A program made the position numbers and the translations under genes. Shown piece by piece: positions 45,626-53,926 of a stretch of DNA of 64,000 bases; position 1 is the stretch's first letter; every line of letters starts with the position of its first letter. The DNA lies in the NCBI GenBank assembly GCA_965204695.1, contig OZ242007.1, forward strand, positions 4,898,001 to 4,962,000, in the 5' to 3' direction. This stretch comes from JAHEKD01 sp965204695 (lineage in GTDB: Bacteria > Pseudomonadota > Gammaproteobacteria > Arenicellales > JAHEKD01). The notes beneath the pieces were generated by a model. The model was not told the DNA's origin, searched no databases, and worked only from the letters and a program-made list of their open reading frames with translations.

Positions 45626-46657
45626 ATGCCTAAACTGGATTTCGGTGCTATCAGTCTCACTCGCTTACAACAACTCAAGCAAATTTACTTTCCAGGGTTG
45701 TGTGTTAGTGTGACCGTCGGAATTGCCGCTTTTTTTATTGCTAATCGTTATGGTACGCCGGTGATGCTGATGGCTTTATTATTGGGTATGGCTTTTAACT
45801 TCCTCAGTGATGACGCAAAATGTTCACCGGGAATTGATTTTTCAGCGAAGACACTCCTCAGAATTGGTGTGGCCTTACTTGGCTTAAGAATTTCAATGGA
45901 GGAAGTTATTGTCATGGGCTGGCAACCTATTGCCATTGCTTTTATTTCGATTGTATTTACGATTACACTGGGTGCTATATTAGCCCGGAAAATGGGCTTC
46001 AACCGTCGCTTCGGCATGCTGACCGGCGGTGCTGTAGCAATTTGCGGTGCTTCGGCGGCAATGGCAATTAGTAGCATATTACCGCAAGATAAAACCACTC
46101 AGAAAGACACTTTGTTTACTGTGATTGCTGTGACTTCATTAAGTACCGTGACTATGGTTTTGTACCCTTTATTCGCCGATGAAATGAACATGTCAGCTAA
46201 ACATATAGGTATATTTTTAGGCGGCACAATTCATGATGTGGCACAAGTCGTTGGTGCTGGTTATAGTGTCTCAGAAGAGGTTGGTGACTTAAGTACCTTA
46301 ATGAAATTAATTCGTGTAGCAATGTTAGTGCCTGTTGTACTCATGATGGGTTTTTTAATTCGTAGATTTGAGTTATCTGCCAGCCGCGATTCCTCAACTA
46401 AGCCTAAATTCCCTTTTTTCTTGATAGGTTTCACTCTACTGTTCTTCATAAATAGCCTGAACATACTACCTCGGCAAGTAATTGAGTTTTTATCACAATT
46501 TTCAAGCGTACTTTTGGTTATAGCTATTTCGGCTTTGGGTGTGCGTACTTCAATGAAAGAAATCACTAGCATTGGCTGGCAGCCGATTATCTTAGTCGTG
46601 ATCGAGACTATATTTATTGCCATAATAGTGATTGGGTTGATTTATTTATTAATTTAA
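45626..46657 (+). CDS. YeiH-family membrane protein (putative sulfate exporter, TauZ-like)
   Basis: A 343-residue protein with about ten membrane helices. It has the family signatures KTLLRIGVALLGLRIS, GGAVAICGASAAMA and GTIHDVAQVVGAG. YeiH/COG2855 proteins in taurine clusters (TauZ) are thought to export sulfate or sulfite formed from the sulfonate group. The position beside tauA supports this role. It has its own upstream region. Confidence 0.85.
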   Translation: MPKLDFGAISLTRLQQLKQIYFPGLCVSVTVGIAAFFIANRYGTPVMLMALLLGMAFNFLSDDAKCSPGIDFSAKTLLRIGVALLGLRISMEEVIVMGWQPIAIAFISIVFTITLGAILARKMGFNRRFGMLTGGAVAICGASAAMAISSILPQDKTTQKDTLFTVIAVTSLSTVTMVLYPLFADEMNMSAKHIGIFLGGTIHDVAQVVGAGYSVSEEVGDLSTLMKLIRVAMLVPVVLMMGFLIRRFELSASRDSSTKPKFPFFLIGFTLLFFINSLNILPRQVIEFLSQFSSVLLVIAISALGVRTSMKEITSIGWQPIILVVIETIFIAIIVIGLIYLLI

Positions 46658-46793
46658 TTCTTGATTGACCTAGATAGTTTTCAATAAAAGGTAGCAGCAA
46701 TTGGGTAAAAGATGACAGAGGGATTAATTTTTAAGCTGTTGTTCAACTAATATGCAAGCCGCACGACTTTTGATTACTCGTATTCATTGCAGA

Positions 46794-46809
46794 TTTATGT
46801 ATACATAAA
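46794..46809. promoter_or_regulatory. 16-bp perfect palindrome, candidate GntR-type operator
   Basis: TTTATGTATACATAAA reads the same on both strands and lies 46 bp before the ATG of the hydrolase gene. TGTATACA cores are typical of FCD-type GntR regulators, which often control such catabolic genes. No regulator gene is in the neighbourhood. Confidence 0.45.
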
Positions 46810-46855
46810 ACAAAAAACAATAATTTTATCTGCTAATCTGTGTAACTTCTAAATA

Positions 46856-48040
46856 ATGAATTTGAAAATGCCAGCAGCTTTTAACAAAATTGAATATCAA
46901 CATCGTCTAGACCGAGTGCTTGAGGCCATGCAGGTTAAAGAACTCGATGCATTGATTATTGGTGATCCTGCTAATATGAACTGGCTGACCGGTTTTGATG
47001 CCTGGTCATTTTATGTCCCGCAGATAATGTTAGTTTTACATGATCGGGATCCTATCTGGCTAGGTCGAAAAATGGATGCCGGTGCAGTGACTCTGACTAC
47101 TTACCTGGGAAACGATTCGATCAGGCCTTATGCAGAGGATTATGTACAACGCCAGGACGTCCATCCGATGCAAGCAGTAGCGGAGTCTCTATGTGATTTG
47201 TCTTTACAGGGAAAACGAATTGGCTATGAAAGCGACACTTATTTTTTCTCACCTAAATCACTAAAGTGTCTACAAACGGGGATACCCAATGCTCAATGGA
47301 TTGATGCTGATTTATTGGTCAATTGGTGTCGAGTGGTTAAAAGCGAGGCAGAAATTGAAGTAATGAGGCAGGCTGCACGACTGGTTGAGGGAGCAATGAC
47401 TGTTGCTTATGAAAATATCGCAGCTGGTATTCGTCAAAGTGATCTTATGTCTAAAATCGTTGCGGCACAGGTAGGCGGAAATGATGAGTTTGGCGGTGAT
47501 TTGACGGCTTTATCACCTTTGATATTGGCCGGTGAAGCAGCTACAACAGCTCATCCGATGTGGACTGATGAGAGATTTGCTGAAAATCAGACTATTGCAC
47601 TGGAGCTTGGTGGTACTCGCAAACGCTACAATGCTGGATTAGCCCGCACAGTGCAATTGGGTAAAGGACCACAAAAAGTTTTTGATACTGCAGATGCTGT
47701 CGAGGAAGGTTTAAATACTGTGTTGGAGACTATAAAAACTGGAGTGTTAGCTGGCGATGTACACCATGCCTGGCAAGCCGTGCTCAATAAATATGGGTTG
47801 GTTAAAGATAGCCGGATAGGGTACAGCATTGGAGTAGGGTATTCACCGGATTGGGGTGAACACACCGTAAGTTTACGAGCAGGTGAGCAAACTGTGCTCG
47901 AAGAAAACATGGTTTTACATGTAATGCTGGGCATGTGGCTTGATGATTGGGGAATGGAAATGAGTGAAACAGTCCGGGTGACCAAATCTGGGGCACAATG
48001 CCTGACGCAATTTCCCCGTGATGTATTTGTGGTCAATTAA
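46856..48040 (+). CDS. M24-family hydrolase, ectoine hydrolase (DoeA/EutD)-like
   Basis: A 394-residue creatinase/aminopeptidase-P fold protein. The N-terminal region MNWLTGFDAWSFYVPQ, then YESDTYFFSPKS and LVNWCRVVKSEAEIEVMRQAA closely follow DoeA of Halomonas, and the C-terminal pita-bread domain includes SIGVGYSPDWGEH and WLDDWGMEMSE. DoeA opens the ectoine ring to N-acetyl-diaminobutyrate. The next step enzyme, DoeB, is absent here, so another cyclic or amide substrate is possible. PhyH follows after 16 bp. Confidence 0.8.
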   Translation: MNLKMPAAFNKIEYQHRLDRVLEAMQVKELDALIIGDPANMNWLTGFDAWSFYVPQIMLVLHDRDPIWLGRKMDAGAVTLTTYLGNDSIRPYAEDYVQRQDVHPMQAVAESLCDLSLQGKRIGYESDTYFFSPKSLKCLQTGIPNAQWIDADLLVNWCRVVKSEAEIEVMRQAARLVEGAMTVAYENIAAGIRQSDLMSKIVAAQVGGNDEFGGDLTALSPLILAGEAATTAHPMWTDERFAENQTIALELGGTRKRYNAGLARTVQLGKGPQKVFDTADAVEEGLNTVLETIKTGVLAGDVHHAWQAVLNKYGLVKDSRIGYSIGVGYSPDWGEHTVSLRAGEQTVLEENMVLHVMLGMWLDDWGMEMSETVRVTKSGAQCLTQFPRDVFVVN

Positions 48041-48056
48041 CACCAAGGGATAAGCC

Positions 48057-48731
48057 ATGGGTAAGTCTAATTCTAAACCTGTACAGTCATATACACTAAA
48101 TGAAGATTTAAGTGTTTCTGCACAAGCGGTTGAAACTCTGAATCAAGATGGTGTTGTCTGCCTTCGTCAGGCTTTCTCCTCACAGTGGCTGGATGTTATT
48201 GAGCAGGGAATTCAACAAGCTTTAGCGGGTGCAAGTACTGATGTAGATATTGTCAAACGCAAGCAAGATTCCGGATCGTTCTCTGTGAGTTCAGGTGCCT
48301 GGAAGCAGGTAAAACCGTTTCGTCATTTTATTTTTGATTCACATATTGCTGACATCGCTCAGTCATTATTAAATACTAAGCAATTGGTGCTGTTTTATGA
48401 TTTCCTGCTAATCAAAGAGGCGTTCAGTAATAATGCTGCAACGCCATGGCATCAGGATCATTCTTATTACCCACTGGATGGTATTCAGGCAATCAATTGT
48501 TGGATTGCACTTGATCAGATACCCCTGGAATCAGCTTTGCGGTTTATGCAGGGCTCGCATCAACCAGCGAATTTGTATCGGGCTGTTGATTTTGATAATC
48601 CTGAAAATGATTACCGCCATGCACGTAACGAATTACCTTTGCCGCCAACAGCAGAGCAAGATTTTCTAACAGCTATACTTTCTACAGCGTGTATGTCGTC
48701 AGATGATTTGGGACAGTTAGTTCTTAAAATT
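48057..48731 (+). pseudogene. PhyH-family dioxygenase, 5' part (split by IS)
   Basis: The N-terminal part of a phytanoyl-CoA dioxygenase-like non-heme iron oxygenase, with the iron ligands H and D in TPWHQDHSYYPLDG and the cosubstrate strand INCWIALDQIPLESALRFM. The open frame runs into the IS3-family element (to 48764). The distal His and Arg lie in the 3' part beyond the IS at 50153-50419, so the active site is broken. Sequence after AEQDF (about 48665) already departs from the family. Confidence 0.8.
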
Positions 48732-48766
48732 AAGAGAGACTATCCGATCATATCACTTGCCTGAGA

Positions 48767-49759
48767 TCAGGCACACAGTTTTAGGTTTTCGCACCTCCTT
48801 TGGTTTAACGTTTGTTGTTTAATAACGGCTCGCTCATCGATGATTTGCTGATATCGACCATAATACATATCCGCCGGTGTCACATTGTCTAACGACTCAT
48901 GATAGCGTTCGTGGTTGTAATGATGAACAAACTGTTCAATGGCTTGTTCGAGTTCGCCAGGCAGATAATAATGCTCAAGTTTGACGACGTTTTTCATTGA
49001 CCGATGATAGCGTTCAATTTTACCCTGAGTCATCGGATGGTACGGTGTTCCACGAGTATGCGTCATCTGATGATAAGCCAGGTAATCTTTCAGCTCACCG
49101 GATAGATACGCCGGGCCATTATCACTGAGTAGCCGTGGTCGGTGTTTAACAGGCACATTTGTCACACCCGTTACAGCAATCGCTTGATCCAGGGTGTCTT
49201 TGACATCACCCGCGCCCATGGTACTAGTGAGCATCCAGCTCAGAATAAACCGTGAATAATCATCCAGTACGGTAGACAGATAATACCAACCCCAGCCGAT
49301 GATTTTGAAATAGGTAAAATCAGTCTGCCATAATTCATTGATTCGCTTGGTTGGCGTATGGAAGGTATCACTGGCCGATAGCAGAATATAGGCCGGTGAG
49401 GTAATCAGGTCATGGGCCTTCAAAATACGGTAAACACTGGACTCAGAGATAAAGTACCTGTGTTCATCGGTAATTTGCCAGGCCAGTTCACGAGGTGATT
49501 TCTCCGGGTACTGAAGTGCAATCTCGAGACATTGCTCTTTGACTGATTCGGGGAGTTTGTTCCAGAACCGTTGGGGAGATTTACAATGACTTTCCAATGC
49601 ATCAGGGCCACCCATTTGATAGAGTTGATACCAACGGTAAAAACTGCTGCGAGCAATACCCAGTTCCGCTAATGTCCTACTCACGGGAAGTTCACTGGCT
49701 TCAACTATATGGATAATTTCCACTTTTTCAGCCGCCGACAAACTCATTCGTCGTCCCAC
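48767..49759 (-). CDS. IS3-family OrfB transposase
   Basis: A 330-residue DDE integrase-like protein with an N-terminal helix-turn-helix (LPVSRTLAELGIARSSFYRW). The rve core has D in WQTDFTYFKI, D in LLSDNGPAYLS and E in MTQGKIERYHRSMKN. It appears intact. It overlaps orfA and is probably made as an OrfAB fusion by -1 slippage at the A7 run (49782-49788 on the + strand). Confidence 0.9.
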   Translation of the reverse strand: MGRRMSLSAAEKVEIIHIVEASELPVSRTLAELGIARSSFYRWYQLYQMGGPDALESHCKSPQRFWNKLPESVKEQCLEIALQYPEKSPRELAWQITDEHRYFISESSVYRILKAHDLITSPAYILLSASDTFHTPTKRINELWQTDFTYFKIIGWGWYYLSTVLDDYSRFILSWMLTSTMGAGDVKDTLDQAIAVTGVTNVPVKHRPRLLSDNGPAYLSGELKDYLAYHQMTHTRGTPYHPMTQGKIERYHRSMKNVVKLEHYYLPGELEQAIEQFVHHYNHERYHESLDNVTPADMYYGRYQQIIDERAVIKQQTLNQRRCENLKLCA

Positions 49760-50106
49760 GTCGAGTCCAAGCCAAGCACACTTTTTTTAAGCACCGTATT
49801 CTTCAAAACAACATCGGCCAGTGCATGTTTTAGCTGATTGTTTTCTTTGCGAAGTTCAGTCACTTCCTCTGAATTGGCTTCACGCTTAATATCACCGGCC
49901 AAACGTTGTTTCCCGGCTTCAAGAAAGTCTTTGCTCCAACGGTAATACGTATTCTGATTGATCCCTTCCCGGCGGCATAACTCGGCAATACTATCCTCAC
50001 CTCGAAGACCGTCTAATACAATCCGAATCTTTTCATCGGCTGAATATTTATGACGGGTGTTGCGTTTAATTGCTTTAACTAATTTCTCTGAGTTATATTT
50101 ACTCAT
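49744..50106 (-). CDS. IS3-family OrfA
   Basis: A 120-residue OrfA with a helix-turn-helix (DSIAELCRREGINQNTYYRW) and a coiled coil (SEEVTELRKENNQLKHALAD). Near its end the codons for LKK lie on AAAAAAAG, a classic -1 slippery run. Slipping there continues as KCAWLGLDVGRRMSL into OrfB. Confidence 0.88.
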   Translation of the reverse strand: MSKYNSEKLVKAIKRNTRHKYSADEKIRIVLDGLRGEDSIAELCRREGINQNTYYRWSKDFLEAGKQRLAGDIKREANSEEVTELRKENNQLKHALADVVLKNTVLKKSVLGLDSTWDDE

Positions 50107-50152
50107 CTTAAGACTCCTATAAATTACTATTAAATTAACAGAAGTCTCTCTT

Positions 50153-50419
50153 GTTCAGAACATCAACTTTGTCTCATATCCTCTGACGGGATACACTACA
50201 GCGGTAAGTCCTGGTGATATGTTGGTCTGGTATTCCTATACTTTGCATAGTGCGCCGGGAAATAGACTTGATCGCCGTCGTGCGGCATTTTCTGTAAATT
50301 GGTTGGGTGATGATATCGTTTACAACGACAAACCATCGTTAGAAACTTATCGTGATTCCAGTCAGGTTGTCGGCCAACCTATAATTTGTGATAAGTTTCC
50401 TTTAGTACGAAGTAATTGA
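50153..50419 (+). pseudogene. PhyH-family dioxygenase, 3' part (split by IS)
   Basis: The frame VQNINFVSYPL ends with AVSPGDMLVWYSYTLHSAPGN, holding the distal iron ligand His, and RRAAFSVNWLGDD with the 2-oxoglutarate-binding Arg. Both are family hallmarks missing from the 5' part. The gene ends at 50419, and the cyclodeaminase starts 16 bp later, so these genes formed an operon before the insertion. Confidence 0.8.
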
Positions 50420-50434
50420 TTCGGGGATAAAATC

Positions 50435-51379
50435 ATGAATCATATTCCATATCTTTCGCAGCAGAACTTAGTTGATCTTGATATCACGACAAGGGACGTA
50501 ATAAATAGCATCGAGTCAGCTATTCATGGAGCGGAAAATGGCACCGTTTGGAATGCACCAAAAGCCGTTATTATTCCACCAGAAGATGGTAGGTATATGA
50601 TGGCAGCTTTGGCAGCAATGGATAATCCTTCTTATCTGGCTGTCAAAACAGTTGTGTTAAATCCTGCCAACCCTGATAAAGGCTTGCCTCAAATTAATGG
50701 CCTGGTCGCAATGCTAGACAGTGAGACAGGCTTACCTGCTGCGATCATGGATGGTAACTGGGTCACTGCCGTGCGTACGGCAGGTTTAAGTGCGGTGGCG
50801 GCGAAGTATTTGGCAAAGGAAGATTCTGAATCCATCGGGTTTGTTGGTTGTGGGGTGCAGGCTCATAGTCATTTAAATGCTTTTGCTGAAATGTTTCCGC
50901 TTAAGCATATCAAGATATTCGGCCGTGGACAGGCCAACATAGATAAGCTGACTGATAATGCCAAAACTTTAGGTATATCTGTTGAGATCAGTGAGTCAGG
51001 TCAACAAGCGATTGAGGATGTTGATTTAGTTGTGACATCAATTACGGCAACAAGCCAGTGTGATCCTTTCCTTGACGCCAACGGCCTGAAAGAGAGTGCA
51101 TTTGCAACAATTACTGACCTTGGCGTACCCTGGATTAGAGACAGTTTTTCTGCTTTAGATCGAGTCATTATTGATGATCTTGAACAAGAACAGGCCTTGC
51201 CAAATAAGCTTTGTGATCCGTCAGTTGTTAACGGCGACTTAGCCGGACTAGTGCTCGGAAAGTTAGCTAACCAATCTGCTGCAACTGATAGATCAGTGTT
51301 CTTATTTCGTGGACATGCTTTGGGTGATTTGGCCTTATCAGTTTTGGCACTGGAAACACATTTAAGTAAATCGCGTTGA
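50435..51379 (+). CDS. Ornithine cyclodeaminase / mu-crystallin family protein (EutC-like)
   Basis: A 314-residue NAD(P)-dependent enzyme with substrate-binding K71 in LAVKTV and R114 in TAVRTAGLSA. The Rossmann loop is IGFVGCGVQAHSHL (134-147). Members deaminate ornithine or reduce cyclic imines; EutC belongs here and acts in ectoine/hydroxyectoine use. With the DoeA-like hydrolase upstream the EutC role is plausible. It converges on the BKACE-like gene with a shared terminator. Confidence 0.82.
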   Translation: MNHIPYLSQQNLVDLDITTRDVINSIESAIHGAENGTVWNAPKAVIIPPEDGRYMMAALAAMDNPSYLAVKTVVLNPANPDKGLPQINGLVAMLDSETGLPAAIMDGNWVTAVRTAGLSAVAAKYLAKEDSESIGFVGCGVQAHSHLNAFAEMFPLKHIKIFGRGQANIDKLTDNAKTLGISVEISESGQQAIEDVDLVVTSITATSQCDPFLDANGLKESAFATITDLGVPWIRDSFSALDRVIIDDLEQEQALPNKLCDPSVVNGDLAGLVLGKLANQSAATDRSVFLFRGHALGDLALSVLALETHLSKSR

Positions 51380-51380
51380 G

Positions 51381-51404
51381 ATCCAGGATTGTAGAATCCT
51401 GGAT
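51381..51404. terminator. Bidirectional terminator between convergent genes
   Basis: ATCCAGGATT, loop GTAG, AATCCTGGAT forms a perfect 10-bp stem between the two stops. TTTAAAG follows on the + side and TCAACG on the other, so the T-run is weak. Confidence 0.6.
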
Positions 51405-52169
51405 TTAAAGAATATGATTTATTACGTCCAAAATTCTTTCAGTATTGTCTTTTGCGATATCACCATTAGCATTGTAGATTGAGTTTTCGAATCCGACTCT
51501 GCATTTGCCTCCCTTTTTAATTGCGTGTACGGCACACAAGGTTTCATTACGACCAAATGCACAAACTGCCCAATCGGCTTGTGATTTAGATCGGTTAAGA
51601 ATTTTCACAAATTCGTCCAACCATTGCGGCTCACTTTGTTGTTTGCTCGTATATCGACCAAGTACAAAAAGAAGTTGATGAATTCCATTCGGAAGAAATC
51701 CACTTTCATTTAAAAAAATATATTTTTCTAATTCCTGGCTGGAATACAAGATGTGTTGTATTGCGATATTGTTTTCATGACACCAATAGTAAAAAGATTT
51801 CGCTGATTTTATATCGTTATCGGAAAGCATTTCAGTCAAGGAAACTGATACAGCTTTGGGCTTGACGTTGCGAACTAATTTACGCTGTTGCTCTGGAGTG
51901 TATTGACCCACTGATTCAGTTGTAATTTGAACTGACATTTCGGGTACTCTATTTGTCATTTCAGCGATTAATTCGTTATAAAGGCCAGCGTCGAGTACAT
52001 GCTGTTGTTTGTAATTTCTTACATGAGCATGTAAGGCTCTAGCACCTGCTGCAAAACACTTTTTAGCCGTATCAATAATCTCTTCAATGGTTATAGGAAT
52101 AGCGGGATGATCCGCTTTTGTTAGTCGAGCACCATTAGGTGCTAGCATGATTTCTGGAAGTTCCTTCAC
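51405..52169 (-). CDS. BKACE-like (DUF849) beta-keto acid cleavage family protein
   Basis: A 254-residue TIM barrel. The zinc HxH is LHAHVRN, the N-terminal region is IMLAPNGARLTKADHP and the C-terminal CRVGFENSIYNANG holds the usual Glu. BKACE enzymes condense a beta-keto acid with acetyl-CoA. It is shorter than typical members (about 275-300), with a reduced middle. The substrate cannot be predicted; context suggests amino-acid or osmolyte breakdown. Confidence 0.75.
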   Translation of the reverse strand: MKELPEIMLAPNGARLTKADHPAIPITIEEIIDTAKKCFAAGARALHAHVRNYKQQHVLDAGLYNELIAEMTNRVPEMSVQITTESVGQYTPEQQRKLVRNVKPKAVSVSLTEMLSDNDIKSAKSFYYWCHENNIAIQHILYSSQELEKYIFLNESGFLPNGIHQLLFVLGRYTSKQQSEPQWLDEFVKILNRSKSQADWAVCAFGRNETLCAVHAIKKGGKCRVGFENSIYNANGDIAKDNTERILDVINHIL

Positions 52170-52429
52170 TGAATTATCTCGACCGAATATATAGTTTATA
52201 AGTCAATGGATTGATTTTTAAATGTTGCTAGAAATAGCCAGCTAAACTGTAGGGTTGTAGATTCTATCACTAATTATTTTAATTATTAGTTAGTTTTGAC
52301 AGCTCTAGAATTTGATCTTGAGAAAGATTAAATTTTGATTGCGTTAATATTAAATATTGACTTAAGTCATTGATATTTAAGAAAACTTGTTTTAATTTAT
52401 AGTGATGTTCATTTAACTATATTCGTAAG

Positions 52430-53551
52430 TTGACTAGATCGGCCGAATCTTTTATCAAACAAATTACCCAAAAAGCAGCTATCACCATCAATGGCTCTAA
52501 TCCCTGGGATATACAGATATTAGATAAAAGTTTTTATACAAAAATCTTGTCCGGTGGTAGCTTAGCGTTGGGTGAAACTTATATGCAAGGCCTATGGACG
52601 GTTGACAAGCTGGATGTGTTTTTTGAGCGTTTGTTTAGTGCTGATACAGAGGACAAAATAAAACCATCCTGGTCATTAAAGTGGTTAGCCCTTAAGTCAA
52701 AAATCTTTAATCGACAGAGTCGTAATCGATCTTTTACTGTTGGTCACAAGCATTATGATCTTGACAATGAGTTGTATAAATTAATGCTTGATTCGAACAT
52801 GGTATATAGTTGTGGTTATTGGGATAAGACGGATTCATTAGAACAAGCACAAGAAAACAAACTTGATTTGATTTGTCGCAAGTTGCGGCTAAAACCAGGA
52901 ATGAAGTTACTTGATATCGGTTGTGGTTGGGGCAGTCTTGTCAAATATGCCGCACAAAAGTATTCAGTTAGTGCTGTGGGTATAACAGTCTCAAAGGAGC
53001 AGGCCAAAGTCGCACGGCAACAATGCCAGAACTTGCCTGTTGAGATCAGGCTGCAAGATTACAGGGAACTTGGCTGCGAACAATTCAACGCAATTGCTTC
53101 TGTCGGCATGGTTGAGCATGTTGGTTATAAAAACTATAAAAGATATATGCAAATTGTAGACAGGTGCTTAAATCCTAAAGGTTTATTTTTATTGCATACC
53201 ATCGGTAATAATTGTTCCGAACAACATACCGATCCTTGGATAGAAAAATATATATTCCCAAATTCTATGCTGCCATCTTTAAGTCAATTGGCAATGGCCA
53301 GCGAAAAAGTATTTTCAATCAAAGATCTTCATAGTTTCGGTTCGCATTATGATAAGACACTGATGGCGTGGTACCAAAATTTTGCTGATAATTGGCATCT
53401 AATTAAAGATAAATACGACCAAACCTTTTATCGTATGTGGGAGTATTATTTGTTGATTAGTGCTGCCGGTTTTAGAACAGGTCGAATGCAAGTGTGGCAG
53501 TTGTTGATGACAAAACTTGGTAATAACAATTGTCTATCGACAATAAGATAA
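52430..53551 (+). CDS. cfa: Cyclopropane-fatty-acyl-phospholipid synthase
   Basis: Cfa adds a methylene from S-adenosylmethionine to double bonds of membrane phospholipids. The SAM loop LDIGCGWGSL is at 161-170, MVYSCGYW precedes it, and VGMVEHVGYKNY and FPNSMLPSL are family-typical. At 373 residues it matches E. coli Cfa (382). Start is TTG. The C-terminus is intact. Monocistronic, followed by a hairpin-rich spacer. Confidence 0.93.
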   Translation: MTRSAESFIKQITQKAAITINGSNPWDIQILDKSFYTKILSGGSLALGETYMQGLWTVDKLDVFFERLFSADTEDKIKPSWSLKWLALKSKIFNRQSRNRSFTVGHKHYDLDNELYKLMLDSNMVYSCGYWDKTDSLEQAQENKLDLICRKLRLKPGMKLLDIGCGWGSLVKYAAQKYSVSAVGITVSKEQAKVARQQCQNLPVEIRLQDYRELGCEQFNAIASVGMVEHVGYKNYKRYMQIVDRCLNPKGLFLLHTIGNNCSEQHTDPWIEKYIFPNSMLPSLSQLAMASEKVFSIKDLHSFGSHYDKTLMAWYQNFADNWHLIKDKYDQTFYRMWEYYLLISAAGFRTGRMQVWQLLMTKLGNNNCLSTIR

Positions 53552-53561
53552 CTGTTTAATC

Positions 53562-53810
53562 GCAAGCCAAGGTTAAATTCTCCGCGGCTTGCCCACGGGA
53601 TAACATGTAAAACAAAATAGATTCCCACCGTTTACAGTAGGGAGTTTTATTATCGTTCGCGTAAGGATGAGAATACCACGGGTTTATCCCGGCTCTTCAA
53701 CACTATAACTCAATGCCGGGCTTGTCTGTGGATGAATGAGTGTATATAGATTGAACATCACAAATGATAGCAATGTGATGTTCACCGGATCGGCCCTAAA
53801 GGGCTGTTGC
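53562..53810. other. Cluster of stem-loops after cfa
   Basis: Five palindromes occur in 250 bp: GCAAGCC/GGCTTGC (53562-53590), TCCC/GGGA followed by TTTTATT (near 53621-53655), CCGGC/GCCGG (near 53690-53720), TGAACATCAC/GTGATGTTCA (53752-53784, perfect 10 bp) and GCCCT/AGGGC (53793-53804). No reading frame. This may be a run of REP-like elements including the cfa terminator. Confidence 0.5.
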
Positions 53811-53926
53811 GGTAAGTACTCCGGGTTTACCTGGGGGAATCTATTTTAATATTTGATATTGATTTCGGTTAAAAATAACTTTCCCTTTACAATATCCTCT
53901 AATCTACTGTTCTAAGTGAATTTATC

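Larger units (their letters stand above)
48732..50152 (-). mobile_element. IS3-family element inserted in the PhyH gene
   Basis: Bounded by AAGAGAGACT (48732) and AGTCTCTCTT (50143-50152). It holds orfA and orfB reading leftward with a frameshift overlap. Adjacent bases (ATT left, GTT right) do not form a perfect duplication. Ends of the same element type recur at 41214-41400. Confidence 0.88.
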
